Below are positions 48,912 through 58,614 of a stretch of 64,000 nucleotides of DNA, piece after piece. Within the stretch, counting starts at the first letter, position 1. Every line of letters starts with the position of its first letter. Source of the DNA: Patescibacteria group bacterium UBA5532. GTDB lineage: Bacteria > Patescibacteriota > Gracilibacteria > BD1-5 > UBA2023. The notes below the pieces were generated by a model. It was not told where the DNA came from. It was given only the letters and a program-made list of their open reading frames with translations, and ran no database searches. Where the stretch lies: contig DINU01000005.1 in the NCBI GenBank assembly GCA_002426885.1, forward strand, positions 43,925 to 107,924, read 5' to 3'. The position numbers and the translations under genes were made by a program.

Positions 48912-49997
48912 TTATTCTTCTTCATCCTTCGGATCGATCTCCTTTCCATCGATCGTCGTGAGAGAGATATTATACCCGAGAAGATCGGAAGCGATTTTGA
49001 TATTTGTCCCGCCCCGACCGAGGACTTTCGCTTTCTCATCGTCGCGGACAGTCGCACGGATAAGATTGGCTTCATCATCGATCGTCACGGCTTCCACGAC
49101 TCATGGTATGAGTGCGCGACGTACCATTTCTTCTTTATTTGTCGTATAGTTCAGGATATCGATCTTTTCTCCGGATAATTCGTCGACGATATTTCTGACT
49201 CGCATTCCCTTCGGACCGATGAGACATCCTGCAGGATCGACATCTGGCTCATCAGATGCGACGATAATCTTCGTCTTGACTCATGGCATACGTGCAAGAG
49301 ATACGATCTCGACGATTCCTTCCTCGAGCTCTGGCGTATTCATCTCGAAGAGTTTTACGATGAGCTCCTTATCTTTTCGAGAAAGCGTCACACGTGGACC
49401 ACTCACAGGATCGATATCGACCGATCGGACATAGAGATACATACGTTGTCCTGGGGTGTATTTATCTTTTGTCACTTGTTCAGAGCGAGGCAGAATCACA
49501 CGATATCCGTTATAATCGAAGACGACGCGATTTTTCTCGACGAGCTCGATACGGAGGTTAATGATCGTATCGACTTTATCCTGAAACAGCTGATAGAGTT
49601 TTTCTTTTTCTGTCTCCTGGATCTTGGAGACGATGACCTGCTTCGCAGCCTGTGAAGCGATGCGTCAAAATCCTTCAGAGTTCAGAAGCTCATCAGAGAC
49701 ATCGATCTCGACGGTGTCACCGATCTCATAACCACTCTCCTTCCCGCCGATATCACTGTAGCTCACTTCTGTATCGGGATTCTCGACATTCTCGACGATC
49801 ACTTTCTCGACATTCACTTCTACCGTGTTCGCTTCGAAATCGAGATGGATATTTACGATCGCATCCTTCGATGCATAGTCCTTCTTATACGCAGCACGGA
49901 TCGCCGCCTCGATGATGCCGACGAGTGTCTCTCGTGAGATTTTTTTCTCGGCAGATATCTGCTGAATCGCGGTCTCGATGCGCTGAAGATCAAGCAT
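48912..49997 (-). CDS. nusA: Transcription termination/antitermination factor NusA
   Basis: 361 aa. N-terminal RNAP-binding domain (MLDLQRIETAIQQISAEKKIS), S1 domain (YLYVRSVDIDPVSGPRVTLSRKD), then KH1 and KH2 (DPAGCLIGPKGMRVRNIVDELSGEKIDI; AKVLGRGGTNIKIASDLLGYNI). No C-terminal AR repeats, so it is the short form. UGA is Gly at ARMPGVKTK and SEGFGRIA. Its 5' end is 200 nt from the divergent small gene. Confidence 0.94.
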
Positions 49998-50142
49998 AGT
50001 ATGAAAGTTATATTTTAAAAAAAGATTCGTCCGAAGACCAATCTTTCACACGAACGAGTGTATCTATTCCTGAGGAAAAATCAAATTATTGTACATACAA
50101 CCTATAAAATACAGAAAATCACAGAAAAAGAAAGAAAAAAAC

Positions 50143-50170
50143 TTGCAAAAACAATAAAATATTGTATCAT
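50143..50170 (+). promoter_or_regulatory. Promoter of the 50197-50562 gene
   Basis: TTGCAA (50143-50148), 16-nt spacer, TATCAT (50165-50170). The region 49998-50196 otherwise holds only AT-rich sequence divergent from nusA. Confidence 0.5.
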
Positions 50171-50196
50171 ATCCGAAGTTATCCTTATTTCCTCCT

Positions 50197-50562
50197 ATGG
50201 CTGAAATCCTGAAAGCTCACGAACTCCCCCAACAACAGCAAGCCCCAGAAGCACTTACCCATACGAATGTACCCCGAACTGTCTGACAAATCCGAACACC
50301 ACGAGAAGCTTCTGCAAATGACGAGACATATGATGGTGCTATCTCTGCCGCATCCGATGGTGGAGGCTCGGAGTGAGAGCAACAGACCACAGGTACTCCG
50401 CAAACTCCAGAAGTACTTGTCAGAAAAGCAGCTCAGATAAGCATAAAAGGTATATTAGTTGGTAGTTGAGCCGGCGACCCTGGGGAATATGCTGCATTAA
50501 CACAAGCTATGGGGGATGTACGAAAAGCAGCGAATGATGCGACACATGTCAACGCTGCGTAA
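50197..50562 (+). CDS. Small Gln/Ala/Gly-rich hypothetical protein
   Basis: 121 aa. The first half is low-complexity (LPQQQQAPEALTH, ISAASDGGGSEGEQQTTG), with UGA glycines, and the second half is a short helical segment (YAALTQAMGDVRKAANDATH). No signal peptide. Its own promoter and downstream terminator suggest a monocistronic, possibly abundant product. I do not recognise it. Confidence 0.6.
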
Positions 50563-50582
50563 TTTCTTCTTGATTTTATAGG

Positions 50583-50612
50583 AAATTCTCCAATACTCTT
50601 GGAGAATTTTTT
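50583..50612 (+). terminator. Terminator after the small gene
   Basis: Stem AAATTCTCCAA/TTGGAGAATTT with a 5-nt loop and seven T, ending directly before the next ATG (50614). Confidence 0.85.
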
Positions 50613-50613
50613 T

Positions 50614-51291
50614 ATGTATATGCTTAAGACCTCTTTCCTCCTGACCGATAAGCGCCTTCTCACGTCTGATGTCTGGGAGCTCCACTACTCCTACGAGTGA
50701 TCCGTCGATATTCTTCCCGGACAATATGTCATGTTTCAGCTTGCTCCAGGACTGAATCGAGCGTATTCATTCGCATGATTCTCGGAGAATACTTTCATGC
50801 TCATCATCGAGTGCATTCCGGAATGACGCGGAAGTCCGATGATTTGTCACGCCGATATTGGGACGAAATTCGATGGCATGCTCGGACTCGGACATTTTAC
50901 ACTGAAAAATACTCCCGCAAATAAGTGTTTTATCGGGACAGGAACCGGATTCGCACCACTCTATTGTCAGCTTGTGAATAGTATCGAGCTCGGACTCGAA
51001 GGAAAAAAATCATTTATTTTCTGAGTCAGAAAAGAAGAAAATGCTTTTTATCAGGAAGAAATGAAAAAGATCATGGAAGTACATCCTGCGGTCCAGTTTT
51101 TTCCATATCTTTCACGTGAAGAAAAAGCATGATTCTCCCAGTGATACGTCACTGACTGGCTCACAGAAGAGACGGTTCATGAATATGAAGAGTTTTATAT
51201 ATGTGGGTCGCCTGAGGTCGTCACTTCAGTCCGTGAGAAGCTCGCTTCGTTCGGTATCCCGAAGGAGCAGATTTTCTTCGAGCAGTACTAG
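50614..51291 (+). CDS. Ferredoxin/flavodoxin reductase-like flavoprotein
   Basis: 225 aa. FAD-binding beta-barrel with NRAYSFAGFS (the R-x-Y-S flavin motif) and the NAD(P) domain with CFIGTGTGFAPLYCQ (GTGxGxAP) and FYICGSPEVVTSVREKL (CGxPxM-like). The C-terminus EQIFFEQY ends in aromatic Tyr as expected. It moves electrons between NAD(P)H and a small carrier; the carrier is not in the window. It starts directly after a terminator, so its mRNA leader must come from readthrough or a promoter within the upstream gene. ATG 50620 is an alternative start. Confidence 0.82.
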
Positions 51292-51797
51292 CTTTTCGCG
51301 GGTAAATCCTGCGACATGCGCTCATGAATCTGTCTCGTGATATCGATCGCATCCGGACAGTAGGAAAATACGATATCTTCGGATGGATCGGTATTTTGTA
51401 TCGTGATCGTCCCACAGTGAAAAAGCGCCTCCGCACTCCCACGAACATCCGCATGAATACTCGTGACGTGTGAAAGTGGTGACTCATGGATCTCATGTTC
51501 GAGAAGCGAAGAAGCTCGGATAGCAAACACGCGTTCATTCGTGAAAATGACGATATGCAGAATCTCACGAAGAACGAGAACGAAGAGAAGCAGAAGAAAA
51601 GAGAGAAACAGCAGAAAAAATACAAGCCAGAATATTCCGCTCTGTATAGGGAAAATATCCCGAAAGTAAAAAAGTGTCCACTCGATACATGCGAAAATAA
51701 ATGCAAGAAATCCGAGCGACATGAAGACGATCGGATGTTTCCGAAGAATAAATCGCACAGATTCGGTGGGATGCAGTGGAAGAACGGAAGGATTCAT
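51288..51797 (-). CDS. PH-domain (bPH2-like) membrane protein
   Basis: 169 aa. Two membrane helices (VFMSLGFLAFIFACIEWTLF and GIFWLVFFLLFLSFLLLLFV) precede a pleckstrin-like fold (REILHIVIFTNERVFAIRAS...HVTSIHADVRGSAEALFHCGTITIQNT), the common bPH2 arrangement. No UGA is used. Start ATG 51797; a TTG at 51839 is upstream in frame. Its TAG stop is read from the same CTAG that stops the converging reductase gene. Confidence 0.72.
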   Translation of the reverse strand: MNPSVLPLHPTESVRFILRKHPIVFMSLGFLAFIFACIEWTLFYFRDIFPIQSGIFWLVFFLLFLSFLLLLFVLVLREILHIVIFTNERVFAIRASSLLEHEIHESPLSHVTSIHADVRGSAEALFHCGTITIQNTDPSEDIVFSYCPDAIDITRQIHERMSQDLPAKS

Positions 51798-51900
51798 GGA
51801 ATATTCTCCTTCATCATACGTGAAGTCGTATCTTGTCAAATCCTTTTCGATTGTATTTTTCTGAAAATTGATACAATGCTCTCACTTTTCAGTTTTTTAT

Positions 51901-52338
51901 ATGCAACGCTCTTTTCTTTTTCTTCCTCTTTTTCTCGGACTTTTCCTCCAGTCATGTACGTTCTCCGATTCATCAGTCACGTCTCCCGGATGAGTCGATC
52001 AGAATCCGTATCCGACGATCGGATCTGGGAGCGAAGAAGTCGTCGCTCAGACACAGGGATCGAATTTTTCTGGATCTGGTGAAGAGCCGACATGGTCCAT
52101 GACTCTCGCAGACACGGGTATCATCGTCACCGTTTCAGAGTCTGGGAGCACTCTCGAATATCCCTTTGTAATCACACAGTCAGTCACTGGAGATACGATT
52201 CTTGTACGAGATGGGAAGGGAGAATTGTATGGAAAACTTGAGAAGAAACCATGTGGAACAGGAAGTACGACACAACCATACACAGCCTCTATCAGCTTCA
52301 TGCAGTTCGAGTTAAAATGATGTGCCAATCCACAATAG
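51901..52338 (+). CDS. Small lipoprotein
   Basis: 145 aa. Lipobox LGLFLQSC, then a Ser/Gly-rich linker and a compact domain (TWSMTLADTGIIVTVSESGSTLEYPFVIT...DTILVRDGKGELYGKLEKK) ending ELKGCANPQ. The UGA in LKGCANPQ is Gly. Unknown function; likely surface-anchored. Confidence 0.65.
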
Positions 52339-52441
52339 ATAGATAAGCAAGGGAATATTCGGAATATTTTCCGCATCACTTTTCTGGTAAAAAATCCATT
52401 CGTTTTTTTGCGTTCCACGAGAAAATGTGCTACCATAAGAC

Positions 52442-53365
52442 ATGACTCTGTACCTCGTTATGTTTTTTAAGAAAGAAAAAGATCCCCTCGCATGTCTCGA
52501 CACGACTCCTCGCATATCTGACGAGTCGAATTTTATCGTACGCGCACTTCGTACACTTATCAGCTACACACTTCTGACGGGATGAGTTTTTGTCGTTCTG
52601 CTTCTGGGAGTAAATTTCTCCGCATATTCGCAGGTTCTGATAAATTATCTGAATCCATCTCAGGCGGAACAGTCTGGACAAGAAATCGTACATTTGCTCG
52701 ATTCTGTAAATTTTCAGGTCTATGCTGGCGATTCTGTATCAGGAAGTATCGATCCCGCGGAAAAACAGCTCATTCATGAAGCACAGCTCGAGCGTGCCAC
52801 AGAAGCTGTAAAAGAGGTCGATCCGAAGATTGCGAACGATACGAGCTATTCACCGATACGTCTTGCACACGGAATCGATACAGAACAGAGTGAGGTTTCA
52901 TTTGCTCTTGTTCCATACGATAATCGCATTATAATACCGAAGATCGGAAAAAATATTCCGCTCGTCGACGTTCGTATCGATGCAGGATTCGATCTGGATC
53001 ACATGGAAAATATATTCATGCAAGAGCTCGAAAAATGAGTCGTCCGATATCCAGGAACTGCTGTCCCAGGTCAGGCTGGAAATGCATTTATTTTTGGACA
53101 TTCCTCGAATTATCCATGGATAAAGTGACAGTATAATGAGGTTTTTGCACTTCTGAATAAGCTCGAACCTGGAGACGAGATCATCGTCTACTATAACCAG
53201 AGAAAGTATGTCTACGTCGTACAGGATTATGCTGTCGTGAAACCCGGTGATGTAAAAGCGCTCCAGAGCCGAGACCCGAATAAGAAGGAGCTCTCTCTCA
53301 TGACATGTTGGCCGATCGGGACGAATATTAATCGCCTTATTGTATTCGCAGAACTTCAGGAATAA
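52442..53365 (+). CDS. Sortase family transpeptidase
   Basis: 307 aa. One N-terminal membrane helix (LISYTLLTGGVFVVLLLGV) and a C-terminal sortase fold with catalytic His in NAFIFGHSSNYPWIKG, Cys in LSLMTCWPIGT and Arg in NINRLIVF. Sortases attach surface proteins to the wall or to pilin. It lies 77 nt before a small membrane gene. Gly codons UGA occur in the catalytic-site region. No LPXTG-type substrate was found in the window; the giant protein lacks a sorting signal. ATG 52460 is an alternative start. Confidence 0.87.
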
Positions 53366-53376
53366 TCATCTTTTCT

Positions 53377-53661
53377 ATGCTCGAATTCTCAGGTTTCATC
53401 TATCAGCTCAAGTGGCTTTCGCTCTATTCTCCCGGAGAATTGGCATTCGTCGGAGTCATTATCGTGGTCGTCATCCTCGTGACCATGATCTTGGCAGGAC
53501 CATACATGTATGAATACGCGCGAGTACGATGAGAAGAACGAGCGATTCTTCAGAAGAAAGAAATCCTCGGAAATCTTGTCCTCATGAAAGATATCCAGAG
53601 TGAGCTCGATAAAGAGATCGAGGACTTGATGTTGACGAGTCTTATGAAGAAAGAGATCTAG
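53377..53661 (+). CDS. Small single-pass membrane protein
   Basis: 94 aa. One membrane helix (GVIIVVVILVTMILAGPYMY) in the first half and a charged helical tail (EERAILQKKEILGNLVLMKDIQSELDKEIEDLM). Its tail overlaps the converging DUF167 gene by 20 nt. Position directly behind the sortase hints at an envelope role. Confidence 0.55.
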
Positions 53662-53902
53662 TTCGAAGTATTTTTCGACTTGAGGTTTTTCCACGTATTA
53701 TTTCCCATGATACGCCAGTCTCAGACCTGAGAAGGTCGAGGAGTTCTTCATTTGCTTTTCCTCATTCAGGATGACTCCTGAGAGTCACCCGAAGTGTACC
53801 ATCTTCGAGAAATCCGAGAATTTCCGTACGATTTGCATGCGGAATTACCTTGACCGATATGCTTTTTCCATATGATAGGGAGGCGTATTTCTTTTTTGTC
53901 AT
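53642..53902 (-). CDS. DUF167 (YggU) family protein
   Basis: 86 aa. The family signature is clear: VKVIPHANRTEILG, DGTLRVTLRSHPEGGKANEELLDLL and RGKTSSRKILR, with UGA at the EGGKAN glycine. Role unknown in the family. The gene overlaps the plus-strand gene at its end, and its ATG at 53902 lies 2 nt from the divergent mtaB-like ATG (53905), so both promoters must sit inside the neighbouring coding regions. Confidence 0.8.
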
Positions 53903-53904
53903 GC

Positions 53905-55191
53905 ATGGATTATAAGGTTTTTGGATGTAAAACCAATAAATATTTCACGGAGCGATGGCTCTCTCATGCGTATCTCGATGGGAAATCCGGATATTTTATC
54001 GCATCCTGTATCGTCACGGATCGAGCGAAGGCAAAATGGGTAAAATATGCTCTCGAAAAAGTCCACACACTTAAGAAGGGTGAAAAACTCTATCTTTCAG
54101 GCTGTGGAAATCTGAAAAATGGGACAGTAAATCCAGAATTTTATACCGTATATCCCGAGTTTCTCCCCTATCAAGATCGCATCGAGCTCCTTTCTGAAGA
54201 TCCATGAGATTTTCTCTCATCTGAAGGGAAAATCGATGAGAAAAAACAAATACAAGAAAAGATTCGATCTTTTCGCAATCTTTCGCGAAAAGCGGTTTTC
54301 ACGCGTAAATATCTCGTGATACAGACATGATGTGATAATTTTTGTACCTTCTGCCTCACGATCCAAGCACGCGGAAAACATGTGTCTCGACCACAAGATG
54401 AGATCCTTCAGGAGATTCGGGAATTCGTCGATACAGGTGGAAAAGAAGTCGTTCTTACTGGAACCAATCTCTGAGCATGGTGAGCATCTTCAAGCAATCG
54501 CTACGATGAATCTCTTTTCCCTTCTCTTGTAGAAGCCATACTCGAGAAGACGACGATTGAACGTATACGGATTTCATCTCTCGGAGTTGAGTTCTGTACT
54601 CCACGCCTTATCGAGCTTTTTTCCGAGCCACGTGTCAATGCTTATATTCATCTCTCGGTCCAGTCTGGAGCAGATCCGATCTTGAAACGAATGAGTCGTC
54701 ATTATGATGAGAAAAAGCTTCATGAAGTTCTTGCAGATATTCGCAATATAAAAAGAGTGGACTCTCTCCCGATAAATATCGGAGCGGATATCATCGTCGG
54801 ATTCCCCTGAGAGACAGAAGAAGACTTTATGAAAACATATAATCTCATGAAAGAATACAGCATTTCTCAGCTCCATGCCTTCCCTTTTTCTCGACATATC
54901 ACACACGAATCCGTCCCAGCATGAGACTTTCCCGATCAGGTTCCAGAGAAGGAAAAACTTGCACGACTCGCTCGTCTCCGCGCTCTTGCTGATACGATAT
55001 TTCGGGAGTTTTTGCAGAGGAATACGACTTGTGATCTTGAAGTGCTCATCGAGAAAGCGCAGAAAGATACGTTTTCATGATGGAGTGAGAACTACATCTT
55101 CTGTAATGAACAGAACTTTTCCCCTTTTCCATGACAGGAGATCGTACGCGGAAAGGGTATCCGAGGAAAATATATTTTTCAGTCACTCTAG
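53905..55191 (+). CDS. Radical-SAM methylthiotransferase (MtaB/MiaB family)
   Basis: 428 aa. N-terminal UPF0004 domain with Cys at VFGCKTNKYFTERWL, FIASCIV and LSGCGN, then the radical-SAM cluster QTGCDNFCTFC (C-x3-C-x2-C), and HLSVQSGADPILKRMSRHY, INIGADIIVGFPGETEEDF, QLHAFPFS. These fit MtaB, which adds the 2-methylthio group to t6A37 of tRNA reading ANN codons, but MiaB-type is possible. A full TRAM domain is not obvious. UGA codes Gly in TGCDN and FPGETEED, both essential positions. Confidence 0.85.
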
Positions 55192-55314
55192 TGTCTCGAA
55201 TCTTCTTATAATACAGGGAAAATCTCATTTCTTTATGCTGTATCGGTTGTCTCGCGCAAGCAGAAGTCTCTGAAACAGAACAAAAATAAAACACAAAATG
55301 ACGTTCCATGATGC
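55192..55314. other. Short intergenic region after mtaB-like gene
   Basis: 123 nt between converging genes; no hairpin with a T run and no gene seen. Confidence 0.3.
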
Positions 55315-55554
55315 CTACGAAGGTAGATCCATAAAGCTCTGGAATACACAAAGAGCTCCAATCTTCAAGAAAGAGTCAAATATTTCTGGATCCTCAAGGT
55401 GAAGTAAAAACAGTAGGTTTGGCATTTCCTCATACGTCAGAAATCCCCGCTTCGTGAATGAATCGAAAGTCGAATCCTGAGATAATCCCGAAGTAACACA
55501 CCTCCGATATAATTTCAGTAAAAACGCTATAGAACTATTTTTCGTGAGAAACAT
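55315..55554 (-). CDS. Possible small protein, 79 aa
   Basis: An ATG-to-TAG frame with natural-looking composition (SIAFLLKLYRRCVTSGL, YEEMPNLLFLLHLEDPEIFDSF, ALCVFQSFMDLP), no UGA. It starts right after the terminator that follows the next minus-strand gene. No family recognised; with this code, chance ORFs this long are common, so I am not sure it is real. Confidence 0.35.
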   Translation of the reverse strand: MFLTKNSSIAFLLKLYRRCVTSGLSQDSTFDSFTKRGFLTYEEMPNLLFLLHLEDPEIFDSFLKIGALCVFQSFMDLPS

Positions 55555-55556
55555 AA

Positions 55557-55583
55557 AAAAACGTCCTGAAACGGACGTTTTTT
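55557..55583. terminator. Bidirectional terminator
   Basis: Stem AAAAACGTCC/GGACGTTTTT with a TGAAAC loop; it follows the small membrane gene at 55600 on the minus strand. Confidence 0.85.
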
Positions 55584-55599
55584 GAATGAACACAAGGAA

Positions 55600-55806
55600 T
55601 TATCGAAAGAATTTATTCATGATTCGACTCGGAATCAGCTCGAGCGTGACAAGAAAACGAGAAAACCGATTTACATTGGTAGCGATCTCTTGGACCGTTC
55701 CAAGCGTCTGATACATACGGAAGAGCACCATAGAAGTAGGGATAGCGATCAGAAGCGCGGAAAGTGCGAGTGCAATGTAGAGAATGTCGAGGGGGGTCAT
55801 AATCAT
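55600..55806 (-). CDS. Small single-pass membrane protein
   Basis: 68 aa. One hydrophobic helix (ILYIALALSALLIAIPTSMV) and a short amphipathic tail (VQEIATNVNRFSRFLVTLE). It resembles the N-terminal part of DUF948-type proteins, but too little is present to be sure. It is the last gene of a minus-strand run with the thioredoxin-like and CsaB-like genes. ATG 55800 is an alternative start. Confidence 0.5.
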   Translation of the reverse strand: MIMTPLDILYIALALSALLIAIPTSMVLFRMYQTLGTVQEIATNVNRFSRFLVTLELIPSRIMNKFFR

Positions 55807-55821
55807 AAGTGAAAAAATAAA

Positions 55822-56547
55822 TTATGATGTTGGAGTCGTCTTCTTACGGGATTGAGAAGCCACAGAAGTGGTTTTCTTCGTTGGGGATTTTTTACTAGGG
55901 ATCTTCTTTTCTGCTGAGGAAGACTTCTCAGATACGCTCTCTGACTTTTTTGGTACTGATGGCTTCTTTTTCACTGGAGTTTTTTTGATAGGAGTCTTCT
56001 CTTCTGTTTTCTCTGGAGCGACTGGAATCGATGGAGATGAGCTCACATCTGTCGCTTGCAGTGGATCATCCACAGGAGACTCTGAAGGGAGAGATGCTGG
56101 CTTTTCATCATCATAAAATGCAGGATTTTTCCACCAGTTCTGAATCGCTTCGAATCCGACATATCGCTGATATTCAAAACCCTGATACAAGATGATCATC
56201 GTAGGATCCGTATCGATTCTGAGGCTAGAAGCTATATCTGGGGTGTCATGAATATCGATAAAGCGAATCTTTGCATTATATGCAAAAGCATCCTTCGCGT
56301 AGAGGAGATAGCGCGCCATCAGCGAATGGTATGCGTCAGATTTTTTTGTCGTTGCGATCAGGATCACTTTCTTTGTAGATTGCACCTGATTATATTCTTC
56401 CATCTTCTTGAGAAAAAGCGGAGTCGACTGCATCTGACTCTCGACAAAGTCCCGTACATCCGATCAAAATCCACGAATTTTCGTAAAAACGGGTACTGCC
56501 TTCTGCGAGAGTGATTGTGCCTGCGATTTGAGGCTATTCCAGTCCAT
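55822..56547 (-). CDS. Thioredoxin-like protein with Lys/Ser/Pro-rich tail
   Basis: 241 aa. Residues about 40-130 look thioredoxin-fold-like (VILIATTKKSDAYHSLMARYLL, RIDTDPTMIILYQGFEYQRYVG, a cis-Pro after DTDP) but there is no CxxC, so no redox activity is implied. Residues about 155-241 are a Lys/Ser/Pro/Thr-rich tail with KKTPVKKKP and PKK/SPTKK repeats, like histone H1 or ribosomal tails, suggesting nucleic acid or polyanion binding. The start overlaps the csaB end by 14 nt. Confidence 0.6.
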
Positions 56548-57619
56548 CGAAAAAAGAATCAAGGGAATGTAAAATTTCTCCTCTTATCATATCAGATTTT
56601 TGTGTGAGTGCAAATTTTATCGCATTTTCCTCTTGTTCAAGGCGAAGAAATGTTTCTCGAAATGTCTCGAGGGTGAAACCACGAGCGTCGAGTGTCGTAT
56701 CAATGCCAATCAGCTCAGAAAAAGCCTCTGTCTTCGGACCATACGAAATCATGCAGAAGGGAATATGTTTCGTGACCGCGAGGATACCAGCATGCAGTCG
56801 CATCGCGACAACAAAATCGACGGTATCATATGCATCGATCGTCTCCTGCTCTGTACGTGTTCCCTGTACATCCTGTCAGAAGATTTTTTCTACGTAGAGA
56901 AGATCATTTTTCCGAGGATCTGAGTGAAAGGAATGTGTCAGAAAAACGACAGAATAGCCTCGTCACTCAAGGAAATCTCGAATCGCGACAATACTCTCAT
57001 CGGAAAGATATCCACCCCGGACTGCTATACCGACCCGTTTCTTTGGAGATATCTTCTTCGTATTTTCTGATGTCAGAAGAAAAACCGGATCGTAAATGAG
57101 TGTCGCTTCGATCCCGACATGGTGAAGTTTTTCCTGACTTCAGATATCGCGAACGCTGACAGATACACCCCGTGAACCGAGAAAATAGAGTCGCGCCAAA
57201 TTCTGTGGATCGAGAATCTCGAGTGAAATGGACCAGATCAGGATCGGTACACGGAAAAACTGCGCGACATACATACGAAATCGCCAGTCTCGAAGAAGTG
57301 AGGAGAAATTATTCCCTTCATTATCATAAAAGATTCCCCCACCACCGATAATTATCAGATCAGAGCGCGCAAGAAAAAAGATCTGTGAAAAAAAGTGAAC
57401 AATATTTCTGATCGGATATTTCCTGATAGAATTGGGGAAATATGAAGTGTACCGTGTATTCGATCGTTTTACTGGATCATTGGAATATGTAAAAATCGTG
57501 AGCTGAGCACTCGGAAATCGTGACCTCAGATACTGATATTCACTCTCGAGAATACACTCATCTCCGACATTTCCACATCCGGTCGCCAGCATGATACTGA
57601 TCCTTTTTATTTTTTTCAT
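56534..57619 (-). CDS. csaB: Polysaccharide pyruvyl transferase (CsaB family)
   Basis: 361 aa. The N-terminus ISIMLATGCGNVGDECILES contains the glycine-rich pyruvyl-transferase start, SDLIIIGGGGIFYDNEG is the core loop, and FVVAMRLHAGILAVTKHIPFCMISYGPK carries the conserved Arg-Leu-His-Ala. CsaB adds pyruvate to wall polymer to anchor S-layer SLH domains. The frame has UGA Gly at DIGSQEK and elsewhere. It overlaps the ABC ATPase gene by 13 nt and the thioredoxin-like gene by 14 nt, forming an operon. Confidence 0.87.
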
Positions 57620-58365
57620 GATTTCTCTGGTGTGAAAGAAGTATCCATCTTCTCGGTGTTTCTCTTGATATCGATCATCTGCATGAAGTATGCTTCGAGC
57701 GGATCATCGAGGGAAGCATACTCCATATCAGTTACGATTTCTCCATCGACCAAGATCGCGAAATGTGTACAGATTTCCCCGACATCTGAGAGAATATGTG
57801 TGTTGAAGAAGATCGTTTTTCCTGCTTCGTGGAGGGAGCGAATAATATTTTTTACCATGTTCCGTCCGATCGGATCGAGCCCGCTCATGGGCTCATCGAG
57901 CAGAAGAATCTGAGGATCGTGGATCAGAGCACTCGCGAGACCAATCCTCTGGAGCATCCCCTTCGAGTAGTGGAGAAGTCGCTTCTGACGGGCATCTTCG
58001 AGACCGACACGAAGGAGGAGCTCATCGATACGTTCTGCTCGCGCCTCATGCTCCATACCAGAGAGTCTTCCGAAGAAATCCAGAAATTCTTCCCCCGTAA
58101 GATATCTATAGTAATACGCGTTTTCTGGAAGGAATCCGATCATATGGAGCATATCCCGAGAGAACTCCTTCCCGAAGATCCGTCGCTCTCATGCATCAGG
58201 ATCGATAAACCCCATGATCGTCTTCATAAGCGTCGTTTTCCCAGATCCATTCGGTCACAGAAGTGCAAATACACTTCATGACTCGACAGAAAGCGACACA
58301 TCAGAGAGAAGTGTCTTTTTTCCGATTTTTTTCGAGATATGCGAGAGGGCGAGTGCGGAATCCAT
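57607..58365 (-). CDS. ABC transporter ATP-binding protein (exporter class)
   Basis: 252 aa. Walker A LLGPNGSGKTTLM (its first Gly is UGA), signature YSKGMLQRIGLASAL, Walker B ILLLDEPMSGLDPIG, H-loop FFNTHILSDVG. The GFLPENAYYYRYLTGEEFLDF insertion is typical of the ABC-2 exporter class. It heads the operon ABC-csaB-thioredoxin-like-small membrane protein; no permease is in this operon. A TATACT box lies near 58391 upstream. Confidence 0.88.
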
Positions 58366-58494
58366 ACGAAATTTCGCCAAGTATACGGGAATTCATGAAA
58401 AATCAAAGAGAGTTCTATCGTAAATACAGATTGTCCGATGGGGAGTAAACCTCCAGGAATTACATCTGTCCCCTTTACGAAGGTTGGAATCGAC
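58366..58494. other. Leader region upstream of the ABC-csaB operon
   Basis: 129 nt, no gene. On the minus strand a TTGATT and TATACT pair about 15 nt apart (near 58391-58417) may be the operon promoter; the remainder has no clear structure. Confidence 0.3.
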
Positions 58495-58531
58495 CAAAAA
58501 AGGCATCAGCTTCGAGAGAAGTGATGCCTTT
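58495..58531 (-). terminator. Terminator of the tandem MutS gene
   Basis: Hairpin AAAGGCATCA/TGATGCCTTT with an inner CTTC/GAAG pairing, followed on the minus strand by seven T. It overlaps the left copy of the flanking repeat and ends transcripts coming from the MutS-type gene. Confidence 0.8.
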
Positions 58532-58614
58532 GATGACTGTTTTACAGGATGGTGGGGACAGGTCAGAACTGCACTGATGAGCCAGAAGAACGCACTGTAT
58601 ATTCGGAAATTATA
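58511..58614. repeat. Left copy of island-flanking direct repeat
   Basis: About 104 nt, beginning TTCGAGAGAAGTGATGCCTT and containing TTTACAGGATGGTGGGG. A second, diverged copy lies at 63208-63331 in the same orientation. The left copy directly follows the stop of the MutS-type gene and includes half of its terminator. Confidence 0.85.
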
